A stretch of DNA of 64,000 bases from Atopsyche davidsoni (GCA_022113835.1 JAILWY010000019.1:3410001-3474000), one strand, 5' to 3'; shown: positions 35,225-47,479, counted from the first letter of the stretch. Numbers and translations: made by a program. Notes: generated by a model from the sequence alone, not told the origin.

Positions 35225-36060
35225 TTTCGATCAGCTCTCCACGTGTTGCTTTTATATTCTTTATATTTATTATATATCTCGATAAAAATTTACTTCGCGT
35301 TGCGCAGGTTTCGTCAGTCTGATTCAGGTCTAGCAATTCAGGCACTCGACGTCACGACAAACAACATCACTGGAACTGTTCACAGCTCGTCTGCGGTTTA
35401 TTATGCGTTCATTACCGATGCACCGATGTAACACGATTGAATCGGTGCAGCTCTAATGCACTCGATGCACAAATTGATAAAGGGGGGGAGGGCTTAAATT
35501 CGAAGTGATTGCTGCGGTTATTCAATAGCTAAACGGTTCTCAAAATGGTTAGGTTAATGCATGCAATCATTTGATAAAAATATAGGTTAAACGGTAGCAA
35601 AGTTTTCATTGAGATGGGACCTATCTTACAATTGGCAAGGAGACCGAGATTTTGCAATCACAATGGGTCACCTGTCAATCTTTATTTATTTTAACACCGA
35701 CTGCAATGAGCGATGCTCCCGACGCATTCGTGCAATTGAGATGCAAAAGGTCGGTGAGTTATTTCATTACTGGTGTATGTCTTGCTTTGATTTTTTGCGC
35801 TTGAATGAGGTTACGAGACTCTATAGGTGTAACACGCTACACTGCCAGTCGCAGAGGATATGATTTATTAAGCCCATGCAACTTTGTTGCACTGACGAGA
35901 TAATACCCGGATGATCTACTTGGCTACACGTGCAGCCCTTTAGATTTGAATTTCCGTCGTCATTCTATTGATATAATACTGATTGCAAATTTTATTATTC
36001 ACGCGCGAGCATAAGTGTGCGGTGTGTTTGCTCGTTATTGCTGGTTGATTCAGTCCCGTG
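35225..36060. promoter_or_regulatory. Broad GC-balanced island with hairpin
   Basis: About 800 bp of mixed sequence. It includes a CACGTG E-box (about 35239) and a perfect 9-bp hairpin TGCACCGAT/ATCGGTGCA (35419-35427, 35441-35449). Two plus-strand frames (62 and 84 codons) cross it without family resemblance. A consensus donor GTGAGT lies at 35755 with no convincing acceptor and frame before it. It reads as regulatory DNA or weak exons; neither can be settled here. Confidence 0.25.
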
Positions 36061-36340
36061 TGTTGTTTTACTCGGATACAGTTAGCAAGAATTCATTGAC
36101 CTTCCATTTCAAAACATAAATAAACATTTATTTATCATTACAAGACTAACCGTTAAAAATTCATTAGCATTATACTAAATAATTGCATTTTGGATCAATT
36201 GGATGTTTGTCAACAGATTAAAAAAGATAAGAAGTTTCACATGCTTATAAAAAGCTTCGAGAATATTATTATAAAAAGCGTGATACTATTATATATATTT
36301 TTATTTGTTTAATTTCAGGAATTTTTGATTTCTGTAGATA

Positions 36341-37517
36341 CGAGGGTAGTCCGATAAGTACTTAGCCTACAAAAGAAAATCAAAATTTTGGAAAAGTGGC
36401 GATTTATTTCTTAAAATAGTCTCTATTTAGCTCGATTCAGTTGACCCACATCTGAAAAATACGTTTTCTCGAGGTCTGCAAAGTAGGCCTCCGTGGCGGC
36501 GAAGACCTCCTCATTCGACTTAAATTTCTGCCCGGTCAGTGACTTTTTCAAGTTTGGAAACAAAAAAAAATCGCACGGGGCCAAATCTGGAGAATACGAT
36601 GGATGGAGGAGCAGTTCGTAGTGCAATTCGACCAATTTGGCCGTGGCGACGGCGGAGGTGTGAGCCGGTGCGTTGTCGTGGTGGAAGAGCACTTTTTTCT
36701 TCGCCAAATGGGGTCGTTTTTTTTGCAATTCGGCATCGAATCGGCCCAATAATTCGGCATAGTAGAGCGCTGTGACCGATTTGTCCTTCTCCAGGTTGTC
36801 AATGTAGATCACACCTTGTGAATCCCAGAAAACGGTGGCCATCACCTTTCCGGCTGATAGGACAGTCTTCGCCTTCTTCGGAGCACGTTCGCCGGGTGAA
36901 GTCCACTGTTTCCACTGTTTCAACTGTTCCTTGGTCTCTGGTGTGTACCAGTCGATTCATTTTTCGTCGACGGTCACGAAACGACGGAGAAACTCCTTCG
37001 GCTTTGCGCTTAAACAGCGTCAAACGCTGCTCCGAAGTGGTCTCACGGTTGCGCTTGTCCGGAATGATCAAACGCGGCACCCATCGCGCCGACAGCTTTC
37101 TCATGCCCAAAATTTCATGCAAGATATGACCCACGCGGTCTTTTGAGATGCCTACTATTTCAGCTATCTTGCGCACTTTCAATCGGTGGTCTGCCAATAC
37201 GAGATCGTGGATTTTTGTCACGTTATCATCCGTGGTAGCCATTTTCCGGGCACCTGAAACCGACAAAAACCGACCGTCACCGTACACAGCATCCAAGCGC
37301 TCTTTGATTTCGCTGCGCGATGTCCCTTCCAAAAACAAGAATCGAATCACCGACCTATATTGCTCTTTTTCCATTTTTCTTAAATACGCGTACACGTCCG
37401 CTTCCACACGCGGTCAAAAAAAAACTACGTGTCCGATTCGGCTGAAATTTTGACAGTAGCCGTCTACAAGAATGTACTACACGATAGTCTCGTGGGTCGT
37501 CTCGCTAAGTACTTATC
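36341..37517 (-). mobile_element. Mariner transposon remnant
   Basis: The left end follows a TA (36339-36340) and begins CGAGGGTAGTCCGATAAGTACTTAGC. At the right end only the inner 14 bases of the inverted repeat, GCTAAGTACTTATC (37504-37517), remain; the outer half and its TA are replaced by unrelated sequence. The transposase runs leftward between the ends. The span of about 1.18 kb is shorter than the usual 1.3 kb because of internal deletions. Non-functional. Confidence 0.85.
36404..37374 (-). pseudogene. Mariner transposase pseudogene (DD34D)
   Basis: Encoded the mariner transposase, which binds the terminal repeats and moves the element to a new TA site. It starts at ATG 37374 (MEKEQYRSVIRFLFLEG) and continues through RKIAEIVGISKDRVGHILHE and MRKLSARWVPRL. 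Catalytic residues: first Asp in VTVDEK (codon 36966-36968), second in FHHDNAPAH, third in LAPCDFFLFP, with exactly 34 residues between the last two. Lesions visible by comparison with the family: the segment between AVYGD and TTDDNV is far too short, so part of the N-terminal helix-turn-helix region is deleted; a one-base insertion near 37000 shifts the frame; TGA (36957-36959) replaces the Trp after DEK; and a short deletion near the C-terminus shifts the final codons, whose original stop is probably at 36404-36406. Subfamily not assigned. Confidence 0.92.
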
Positions 37518-37679
37518 TTATCTCATCATCTCGCCATCTCGGAGACTGAAATGCCGGAAGACCGCAAACATCAAGCAACTCAACACCCGAAAAACCAAAT
37601 CACCTTATAACAATGGTTTTATATATATAAATATATATATGATGTCATTTCATGTAACAAATGATGTCATCGGATTTAA

Positions 37680-37900
37680 CATATTTGCGGCTGTTTTGTT
37701 GGCATTATCGGCCAACGCGTAGTCCTGCTGTAACGGATTGCAGAGATTACGAGGTCGAGGGAGGGCGTTTGAAGTCCGGCGCAGTAATAATGCACTCGGG
37801 CGTTGCCGGAACGGTGGATGTGGGTGCGTTGCACCCGAAACTGCAACGCGGGTCAAGGATAAGAGATACGCCATTGCACAATAGAATCATCCCTTATTAC
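37680..37900. promoter_or_regulatory. GC-rich island with hairpin
   Basis: A mixed block beginning about 160 bp past the mariner's right end. GCGTTGCA (37826-37833) and TGCAACGC (37842-37849) form a perfect 8-bp hairpin with 8-base loop. Frames are open on both strands without family resemblance. Candidate regulatory DNA. 37901-38821 is AT-rich with no feature. Confidence 0.25.
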
Positions 37901-38821
37901 AGACGCAAGAAAAAAAGAGAATGTGGAAATCTCCCTACTTCTATTATACTCCACCAGTTGGAGGTATGCAAGCTCATATAATGTGAATGTTTAATAAGCC
38001 TCTGTTTTTTTTCCAGAAAAACTACAGGTCTACGAAAAATAGGGAAAATGCTGGTTTGAAAAGCCGTCCCGGAGTCCAGCTGCGATAAATGAGCAAGAGA
38101 GTCTTTCTATCTGATGAAATTCTGCAACGGTTAAATTTAATGCTAAAACGTGTCGTTACGTTAAATGAGATGAAATAAAATAAGAAATAAGCGAATATCT
38201 CTTAGTATTATTTTATATTAGTTTTTTTCTGTTATTAAGATCACTGGATTAAAAGTTAACTCATTTTATTTTAAAATTCTTTAACATGCAAATGTGTTTA
38301 AAAAGTATGTAGGTCAAAAAAAAAAATGCTGTGCAACGTCAAAGGTGTTTGATAAAACACAGCGACCTTTGCTTGCATCGTTAAAACAAGTCATTAAGTC
38401 ATTTAAATTTTAATTCTGCCAATAAAGTTTTCCATGATATATTTTTTTTAATGAATAACCATAATTTTCAAAGAAATAATTAATATTTTTACAAATAAAA
38501 TGTTTTTTGTATTAAAAACCCAAATCCGTACCAAAGAAAAATATAACAGTATGTATTTATATTTTAGAAATACTTGTACTTGGGTATATATTTTAAATAC
38601 CTTTTTGGTAAAAATAATTAAGTTTTGAAAAATCTGCTCAAAAAATTGATAAAGGCACCTTGTGATGGTGTGTTTAATTATTAAATGTTAAAAATACCAA
38701 AAAACAGTACAATAATGCAATTGTTAATATATGAAAAAAATATGTGTTCATCGATCACTTTACGAAAACATAAACATGACTTAAAATGCGCATTTATAAA
38801 ATGTTTAATAATAATATTTTT

Positions 38822-38902
38822 GACCGAGAGTACTTGGTGGAATTCCATTTTGATATTTCAAATAAAATTCTTCAGTGATATTTCCACATGTAAATTTTAT
38901 TG
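38822..38902 (+). repeat. Dispersed repeat, copy A
   Basis: GACCGAGAGTACTTGGTGGA followed by ATTCCATTTTGATATTTC, then CAGTGATATTTCCAC. It aligns with the left part of the element at 63411-63497 (AGTACT, AATTCCATT, GTGAT(A/G)TTTCCAC in the same order and similar spacing) and with the minus strand at 23440-23485. No coding sense. Confidence 0.6.
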
Positions 38903-39120
38903 GGTCCGATAACTGATAAAACTGATATAACTGTAATAAAATTTAAACTTTTTTTGAAAGTGTCTTGAGTCATTTTCATGTTTAATTTATGCATAATATA
39001 TGCTGTCAGTGTACAGTAAACTATCAAATGCCATTTCAAAGTCCCACCGAATCAGTGATTTTCTTTGGAATTTTCTAATCCCAGTAAGCCTAAGGGTTTC
39101 GCGAAAATTATAATTAGTCG

Positions 39121-39350
39121 TGTTTAAATTGATTAGTAGAGCGCGTGGCTTTTTGGTGGAGCGTTTAATACTACGCATTACATGCAATGCATTAAATCGC
39201 ATGAATGACGCCCCCGAGACAGGGCTGGGGCGCAGGCGAGGCGCCGCACAGCCGGTGCATAATGACCCCGGCGGGAGAGCGAAATTGCAAATGAATTTCC
39301 CAAATTGCATTATCGACTGCATTATACACAATCTCAATAATGTGTAACCA
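39121..39350. promoter_or_regulatory. Enhancer-like island with repeated GCATTA sites
   Basis: A GC-balanced block with a dense set of homeodomain or POU-type motifs. GCATTA occurs at 39175, 39189, 39307 and 39319, with GCATAATG at 39257, an octamer-like TTGCAAATGA at 39285-39294 and a GTTTAATA at 39163. Between them is a GC-rich core (39208-39255). Frames on both strands are open, which reflects composition. Family knowledge of the sites suggests a developmental enhancer. No experiment or conservation data are available here. Confidence 0.35.
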
Positions 39351-39359
39351 AGCCGTACG

Positions 39360-41120
39360 TAGAAGCACGAAAAACCAAATAATACCAAACAAACTACCAG
39401 TGGTGAGCGGTTGAGTTTAACTCTTCCCGACTGACTTTGTTCTAGGAAATATTCGCAAAACCAATATAAAACATTATTACGAATACATTACTTTCAAATT
39501 GAACGTCTTTGTTTATTGAAAAATTAATAATAATCGTTATTATTATTAGGATCGGTAGTGGAGTGGCTCCTGCTATTGTTTCTGTAGTCAGATCTAAAAG
39601 CTTTGTAAGGAAAGGATTATATAATAATGCTATTGGGCAGCAGAAATACGCAGACTTTTCATTCCAATATAAAACTGCGGCGTAGAAAGACCCGGGGACT
39701 CACTACACTATTTTCCCCTTAGAAAACCATGAAAACTGGTTCAGCATGAGTATATGCTTAGTGAGATAGTCGCCAACCTCCTGGCGACCATATGGCTTGT
39801 AAAATTTATCCTCTAGTTGAAATATGTGAATATTTATTTCAGTAGTTTTATGGCTGGAATTTCCCAGCAAATGAAATTATTTAGTTTAAATATTGAATCG
39901 TCAAAAAGATTAGAGAGTCGGAGATATTTAACATATTTATAAAACGACAAGTATCACCAATGACTAGGAACTTTTATTTGCATTAAAAGGATCTTTTTAT
40001 GTTTTGAAAACAAAGCAGTTAACCGAAAATCTACATTTTTTCATGGTTTAAGAAAATATGTTAAAAGAGCGTACGTAAAAACCATAGTTGAAGCAAAAAA
40101 GAAAATAAATACGAGCAAGATTGCAAACTCTAAAATATACGCTATCCCATGTGATTTGCAGACTTGATTTTGTATTCTGTTTGTAAGCTATGTGAACCCC
40201 CCAACATCGTACTCTTAGGTCGCATTTTTAAGAGCTGTTTTTGTTATTGATCATTGAATATTCAATGCATCTGCTTTTTTATGAGTAAAAGATTCTTATT
40301 ATTAACGATACAATTTAAAAAAATTGGAGCGATTTCATATTATTTAGAATTTTAGTGAAATTCAGGAATGTGATGGCTTGTTTTACTTGCAAACAATATC
40401 GTCACAAGCGTATCCTGAAAAATCGATTCACCGTAGGAGAAAATGCAATTAACTGCACGTGAAAATGCTTTTAAAATGAAATTTGAGAACGAATGACGGT
40501 ATATGCTGGCAAAGTGTCATCGTCGTCAAATGCAATTATTGTTTGCTTCACTTAATTCAAAAATGCTTAAATATAGATAAATAAAAAAATAAATAATAAA
40601 ATTTGTTAATCAATTCTCACACGAAGTTTGTGTTGCGATAAATATGAATTTACGAGGAAAGATTTTACTGGAAGAACAATATTATTTTAGCGCATTTATA
40701 CTGGATAAAAACATACATGTATCATAATTTATACAATTGTTAAATCAATTTCGTTTAGCTGTGCTATAAGAATACCACGCGCATCGAAACAATAAGGCTA
40801 TAAATTAAATGCATTTCAAATGTTGGAAAAGGGTCGTCCGGTTTCGATATTAATTCTGTTAATGCCATGTATCACTTGCTACTAGCCTATCAGACCACTG
40901 CGATCCAATTTTAATACCACACAGAAGTATTTTGAAATATTATTTCATCATTGAGTGGAAAGAATTCGCTAAACGTTTAAAAATACACCCAAAAAGTCCA
41001 CAAAGCAATCAAATTTAACAGTTCGACTGACGAAGAAACAGTAAATTAAACTGTCACCAACTATACAATACAAAGATAAATCTGATCTTATCGAAACGTC
41101 AAAGCAATTTTAAAATACTA
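39360..41120. other. AT-rich stretch, no gene seen
   Basis: Small balanced patches at about 39540-39790 and 40840-40920 were inspected and hold no supportable feature. Confidence 0.45.
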
Positions 41121-41480
41121 CTCTCGTTAAATACAAATGGGCCTCCTCCTTCCTTTCCTTGAACAGAACAATTAGTAATTATTTGCAGAGATCAAAGTCT
41201 TTTGCAGTTGATGGGTCGTTATTGGTGCACGTAGTTGAATGCCGACAATAATTAAAGGGTCGTTATATAGGGGTGCGAATAATCCGAGGGTGCTGTGGTC
41301 GTCCGCCCCGGCTGGGCGTATTTTTCGCTACATTATTAATAATTTGATGAGTGACGGATTAACGATGCATTGTTCCCGAGGACAGTGTCACCTGCAAGGT
41401 TGTGACTTTGTGAAGCCTGCCTGTATGAAACGACGTGAATTCGGGGAAAACCCATTACGTGCTTTGTGTGAGAGCTGATT
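41121..41480. promoter_or_regulatory. GC-balanced island
   Basis: A mixed block with CCGCCCCGGCTGGGCG and, close by, homeodomain-like ATTATTAATAATTTGATGA and GGATTAACGATGCATTG. A 79-codon plus-strand frame ends at 41478 without a family match. Similar in character to the 39121 island. 41481-42000 is AT-rich. Confidence 0.25.
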
Positions 41481-41999
41481 GGTTTTAATAACAGAAACAC
41501 CATGCATAGGAAACTACATGTTTCTAAAAATCAATTAGTTGAACTAAAAACTACTGTGCGTAAATTACAACTTGGGACTTCCACCATGTAGTCTTTTAAT
41601 GAAAACGTGCTACGAAACACGATTAGAATAAACAAGTTATAAGTACGACTTTTTTATTTTCTGTGAACATAAAAGAATATGAATAAATTTCAGAAAACAT
41701 TTAAAAAAATAACAATTAAAAATTTTTGATTAATGTTATTAAAGTTGTTTGTATTAATTAGCAGTGCTCATAAAAAACCTTTTTTTAATTCAACGAATTG
41801 GTATATATTTAATTATATTAGAGTGGGAATGGGTTTATTTAATATAAAAAAAAAATATATTAATGCACATGACAGCTGTGCATAAACAAAATATTATATT
41901 AAAATATGTTTACATAAAATAAAATAAAAATAGTCGTGGGTATATTAATTATAAAATTTTATATTTAGTTTTTAATTATTTCGACTCACAACAAAACAA

Positions 42000-42320
42000 A
42001 TGCAGACATTATTTTCAGACAAATTATACCGCAGAGCGCTTTTGATCTTGGGAAATGTTAAGGATAAATTCACTGTCTGTGACGTAGAAGCCACAAGCTT
42101 CATACAGGACAGAGACTACACTTTGTGGTCCTGTCCCCTTGTAGATTATTTACGTAACGTGCTATTCGACAATATATGTACTTGTACGTACGTAGCTTGA
42201 ACTGCCATCGGTCGCCTCTTTTTGCTACGCCTCTTCGCTCATCTCCTGCAAATTGTCTGCCTGCTGCACGGGTCCATGGTCTTGTTTCTTTTCTCATTCA
42301 GTTTATTGCAAACGACATTT
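42000..42320. other. GC-balanced island
   Basis: A mixed block containing a CCTGTCCCCTTGTAG acceptor-like site (about 42140) and a palindromic TACGTACGTA (about 42184-42193). Frames of about 65 codons open on both strands; nothing recognised. Confidence 0.2.
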
Positions 42321-42403
42321 AATTTTTCGATTTCAGTGCCAGTGGAAAAGTGCCAATAACATGAAACGGTGAGAGCTTCAAAACAGAAATGTCGATCACT
42401 TAC

Positions 42404-42436
42404 CATTTGAAAATTTAAAGTGAGGAACTGATGAAA
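42404..42436 (-). CDS. Candidate 33-nt microexon
   Basis: On the minus strand a strong acceptor (CAAATTTTCTCTACAG) and a consensus donor (GTAAGTGA) bracket 33 nt that read FHQFLTLNFQM in phase 0 with no stop. The splice signals are among the best pairs in the window. The peptide is too short to judge, and AT-rich sequence produces such pairs by chance. No partner exon was found. Confidence 0.2.
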
Positions 42437-43039
42437 CTGTAGAGAAAATTTGCAAGCTTTCAGGATAAGAGGACATCCGGGACTTGACTACACACATTGA
42501 AACATCGTATAGTAAATAAAGTACATTTGAATTTTCTTTTAGCGATGCAATATTTCAGGAAATGAGATTCTTTAAATTCAGTTACTAGAAAGTGAGGTAA
42601 AGCATTGGTTACACAGTATATAATAATAAAAAAATATTCGCATGATCAAATCAATTTAAAAAATATATATATTTTTTGAAAACTATCGACATAAACACAA
42701 GTTAACATATTTTTTCTTTTGAGTATTAAAAACATTTTTGTTTAGTAAAATATAACATATTTACTGCAGGTAGAATTAATTTCAATGATGTCAATTGATT
42801 ATTTTTATAATATATATATAATTCATAGACATATGACAAAGCTTCATGAAACTCCTTCTAGAGATTTTCCGGAGCAATTGACTCTACGGTACTACTTGTT
42901 TTTCCGTCTATTTATAAAACCTAAGCCGTATTTTTGCCGTCATGTATGCTTCAAGTACATTAATTTGAAATCGAACCGGAATATGTTATCGAACATGTCA
43001 CGGGTCTGGTTTATTTATTTCTTTGGCAAGATATAGCAA

Positions 43040-43225
43040 CATTGTGGACGGATCGAGCGCAGAGCGCGGGCGGCGCGGCGGTATCGATTTTGCAATTAGG
43101 CATAAACATCGCTAATCGCCTGCGATTGCTATTCTGACTGTCATGTTACTGTATGTCACATTCCAAACGACCCGGCGCGGAATTACGCCTCCAGCGAGCA
43201 CTTGGAGTGGCTGCAATTGTAAAGG
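43040..43225. promoter_or_regulatory. CpG-rich island with a strong donor at its edge
   Basis: A very GC-rich core (GCGGGCGGCGCGGCGG at about 43065-43080) followed by mixed sequence with TGACTGTCATG and CCCGGCGCGG, and ending at a consensus donor AAAGGTGAGA (about 43222-43231). This could be a promoter plus untranslated first exon, or an enhancer. No TATA box or clear initiator. 42440-43039 and 43226-44030 are AT-rich with nothing recognised. Confidence 0.28.
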
Positions 43226-44029
43226 TGAGACTTAAATTCAGCAGCATCGCTTCTACTGCAACTGAAACTTGAAAATGTCCAAAATTTTCAGCAATCACTG
43301 TGCACAGTCAATTCCAGGTTCACCAATTATCGTTTGAGTTTTTTTTTATTAATAGGGTGTTGGGTTGCTTCAAGTTTTTTCGATACGTGCTGGAATCGAC
43401 GTCGAGGGTTTAATTGCTACCAAAATATTTATTAATTACATCAATTTACATTCAAATAAACTCTATTAAAATATTTGAAATATTACCATGAAATATGATA
43501 AAAATTGCCGCATCAATAGTTTTTTTTCTTACTAGACCCCAATTACCAAAAAATAACCGAGCTTTCTTATTATCAAACAAACATTTACTTTAAAAACATG
43601 GTGTTCATACAACAAAAAATCCTTTTAAAACAAAAAGAAAATAAAAATACCACCAATTAAAACGTTAAGTTATGGAATAGCTATAAAAGTCTTTCATTGT
43701 TTTAAATATTATTTTTGTAACCTTTATGTTATATATACACATTAAAATGCTATTTAACGCTTGTATAGCCTTGTCAACTATCTATCGTCAAATATTTTCG
43801 TAGGAATATTTATGAGTGCTTTTTTTAGGGTGAAAAAATAAGTACGAACGTTGATCCAATAGCAGTTACTAAAACCTATTTGGTTTTATATTTTCACCGG
43901 TTTTGCCTGTTTAAAACATTCTTAAACCGGTTCTTGTCACAAGCGAAACCAAATACGATTGCGAAGAGAAACAATTTAAGTTTACCAACTTTCTGTTTAC
44001 ATTAACACAGTCGAAAGTCTTAGGTTAGA

Positions 44030-44120
44030 AAACCGTTTGCTATCGACCTGACGCGCACTCACTGAGGTGCGATCGAGGAGACGAAAGGGTGCGCTTAAGC
44101 CTTCGCAGAGGCTTTATTTA
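44030..44120. other. Small GC-balanced patch
   Basis: Mixed sequence with TGACGCGCACTCACTGAGGTGCG. No coding or RNA feature. 44121-44510 is AT-rich. Confidence 0.15.
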
Positions 44121-44519
44121 AAGGTATTTTGACCCCTAAAGGTATTTAAATAACAATGAAATAAAATATATTTTTGAATAACGGTTTTAGCAAAAGTCAC
44201 AAGGTGTGTGAGTTTTAATAAGGTGGATTTTTTTAAAAGTTCACGGGAACCAATTATTTACAAAAATTTCTACAAGAAATAAGAGTAAAGTTAAAAGTTT
44301 ACGAAAAAGAAACAATTAAATTTCGCATTTGTTGCCGAGAGCCGGAGTTTCTCTACAAATCGTCAATTTTTACGATGCTATTGATTTTAAAAACCTTTGA
44401 CAAATAATCAAGCGTCAAATATCTCGTTCTTGAGACCCACGGGCACGAAATCATAACAAACTGTCGGCAAACAACGTAATCAACTTCTAAAAAGCAAGTT
44501 GGCTGAAATTGATTCTGCG

Positions 44520-44745
44520 AAATATTTTATCAAATAAACTCCGAAGAGCAGCCCCCTTAACCCCTCCGCTCCCTGGCGGAAACACCCGACTGAACATTAT
44601 CAAATATACTTCTTGTTTATCCTGTAGACAGCGGGAACAATATTGTCGGTCACCCTGTACCCTCCACAGAAGGAACTGGAATTTTATTGCCACTCTCGAC
44701 GGGAGTTTAAAGTATATGTTTTTCTCTTTTTGGGAAATCATTAAT
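44520..44745. other. GC-balanced island, open on both strands
   Basis: Opposing frames of 84-85 codons overlap, suggesting composition. No splice-bounded exon or known domain. Candidate conserved non-coding DNA. Confidence 0.2.
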
Positions 44746-44934
44746 CAATTTTCAATTAATTATTAAATTTGAAAGATTCTATTTATGTACCTTTGGCTGT
44801 GAGATTTGAAATATTATGTAAATGTTTTAATAAATATAATTGAACTTATGTTATTTAATTTGAATATAAGCAGGCGAGAAATTTTCAATTTAGAAAATAC
44901 CCCATTAAGGTTGTTGTACACTTTGTCTCAAGGA

Positions 44935-45215
44935 AATCGTCTTGTCAAAGTTTACCGACAAAGGAGGGCTGACCACGCGTGCTCCACCACCCTCTGCAAC
45001 CGCATCACCTCTGCCTTGTAGACCGGACTTCTTGAAAAGGGAAGTCACCCCACTGTTCTTCCTAGACCTTTCGTATGGCACTCCAAACAGTACAAAGAGT
45101 TTTTAATAACCGTAAAATACTAGCGTTTTTCAGAAAGCCTGCTCAGCTTCAAATTTTCTTTCAGCTGGGATAAGTAATGCGGCGTGAGCCTCATAGCCGT
45201 GACGGTAGCGGTTAT
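44935..45215. other. GC-balanced island
   Basis: A C-rich mixed block (ACCACGCGTGCTCCACCACC) and a second patch at 45175-45225. No frame of note. 45216-47480 is AT-rich with only short low-complexity frames and no recognised feature. Confidence 0.2.
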
Positions 45216-47479
45216 AACGCAAGCATATAAATAATCCGTTAATTTATGTATAATATTTAAAAAATAAATATTTTCCTGCATAGATAAAGGTTTTACATAA
45301 CATACACTTCATCAAAAATAGAAAAACAGCGAGAGTATTAAAATGTCACAAAATGCTATTTAAGAAATTGAGATTTTTTGTAAAAATATATTCAATCATT
45401 TAAAATTATTTTGATAAGATATTTTGCAAACAAATTCTGATATTGTAATTATTATTATAGTCTTAATCCAATTCCTCGCAGGTAACCTGCTACACGGGTT
45501 TATACAAAACAAAAATCCTGGCCCGGTGGATCCAAACTTTACTAATTTTATTTTAAATAGATTATTCCTTTGCTGTGTGATAAGCTTGAATAATACCGTT
45601 ATAGTTTAATTATTTGCATACATAGACACTCTCTTTGACAATTAAAACATTGAAAACTTTAGAACTGACCCTCATCAGGGTTTTATTTATGATACACTGC
45701 AAATTTTTCTGTCTGTAATGTTTTATAAAATCAGTGAGAAACGTGAAATGAAACCATATTATTTAACTAATCTCGAATACATTTATATAAATATATGTAA
45801 ACTTATAATTTCTAGACAACTTTTAGATTTAACCCCTGCTAACCTGCTTGTGTCAATTTTCCTATTACTTTTGGTATGCCTCAAGGCATCCTATCATATC
45901 CTCAAAGATTGTTGACGATACTGAAGCAAGATTATGTCCTTTGGGACTACCTGTTTTGAAGAGACACCTGTTCTTAGCCCCAGCCAGCATATGGTTGAAA
46001 CCATGAGATCTTTTGACTCCTCGGTATTTTTATTTGATAAACAAGCGCAGTAATGGATGCACACAAGATGTAGTTTTGATTGCTTTTACCTCGAAACTCT
46101 AAAAATGGCTATAGAACGACTGTCGGAATTGTAAAATTATTTTTTTATTTTATAGATCACTAAAGGATGGCGAAATTAACATAGCAACGAGTTTACGCAA
46201 CATATAAATAAATATGTTTTTATGTGTTAAAATAAAACCATATTAAAATCGTCCATCAATTTAAATATAAATAATGTCAAGTATTTTTTTTTTTTAATAA
46301 TGTCAGTATAAATTGTTTTGGGTTAATAAAATTATAACATAAATACTTCTTGGCGTTGTTAATTTAATCATTTTGCTAGGACGACTGTTTTATAAATTGC
46401 AGACTGTTTTTTTTTGAACAATTTATTTAAGCGTATAAATGCACGTTAGAACTAAATATTGTAATGAACATGAAAAGTTGAGCGTGGCCCCTCCAAGGGT
46501 TGTTTATGTTATATACTCTTCTCTTTTGAGTAATAACAACAGTGTTGAAACAGCGTATAAATAACAACAAGATTAAGAGATTAATAAAACAAATGGTTTA
46601 GTAACAAAAATATGGTTTTACCTGTAGGATCGTCAGCTGAACAAACAATGCAACAATTCCGTATGTAAATCGAAAAAGCAATTGTACAAACGTTTTTTTT
46701 AGAGTGTTATTTTACCATAAGCATTTGAAATAACTAGTTGTCTCGTAAATGCAATGATAGACAATTATATGTATTTATTCTCTTTGAAGTCTAGACTTAC
46801 AAAAATTTCACGAGTACAATTTACATAAAACAAATAAACAATTTTAAAGGAAAAATATTTCAACTCTTGTGAGTACAATATACAATCAAGTCATTTTTTT
46901 ATTATCAAGTAGTGACCAGTGTTACTTATTCGTACACAATATTTATGAAAACAAAAAAAATATCTCACCGATACACAACTATTTAATTATAAAAAAAATT
47001 ATATGCATGTGTAAAAAATAATAAACAAAATTAATAAATACAATTTAACGGAAAAAAATATAAGATTTAAAAAAATGAGAAAAACACCATAATAAATGTT
47101 TAATGTTCTCGGAGATACTTTAAAACTAACGTATTTATCACTGAAGACTAAAAAAAATATTCGGTCCTGTTTAAATTAGATCTAAATTTAATTTCTCTGC
47201 CTTGAAGATTTTCTTACTAGTTTTTAATTTTTTTGTGCAATTTATTATGAAATATTTCAATTTTATTTTAATCAACAATATTTCAATTCATGCTGAAACT
47301 TTTTGATTGGGCTGAAGCCACCAAAATTTTGATTTTTGTGCAGTATCATATTTTACATTTTAATTACGCATCGATTGAAAACATTGATTCATATTTAGTT
47401 TGTGTTTACCTTGAAGTAAAAAATATAATAATATTTTTTAAAAACCGTGACTTTCTTAAATCAAAATAAATAATAAAAC

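Noticed and set aside
36818..37453. Plus-strand frames of about 100 codons across the mariner
   Set aside because: Antisense shadows of the transposase pseudogene.
38987..39388. 133-codon minus-strand frame
   Set aside because: Crosses an enhancer-like island, overlaps a 75-codon opposite frame, no family resemblance.
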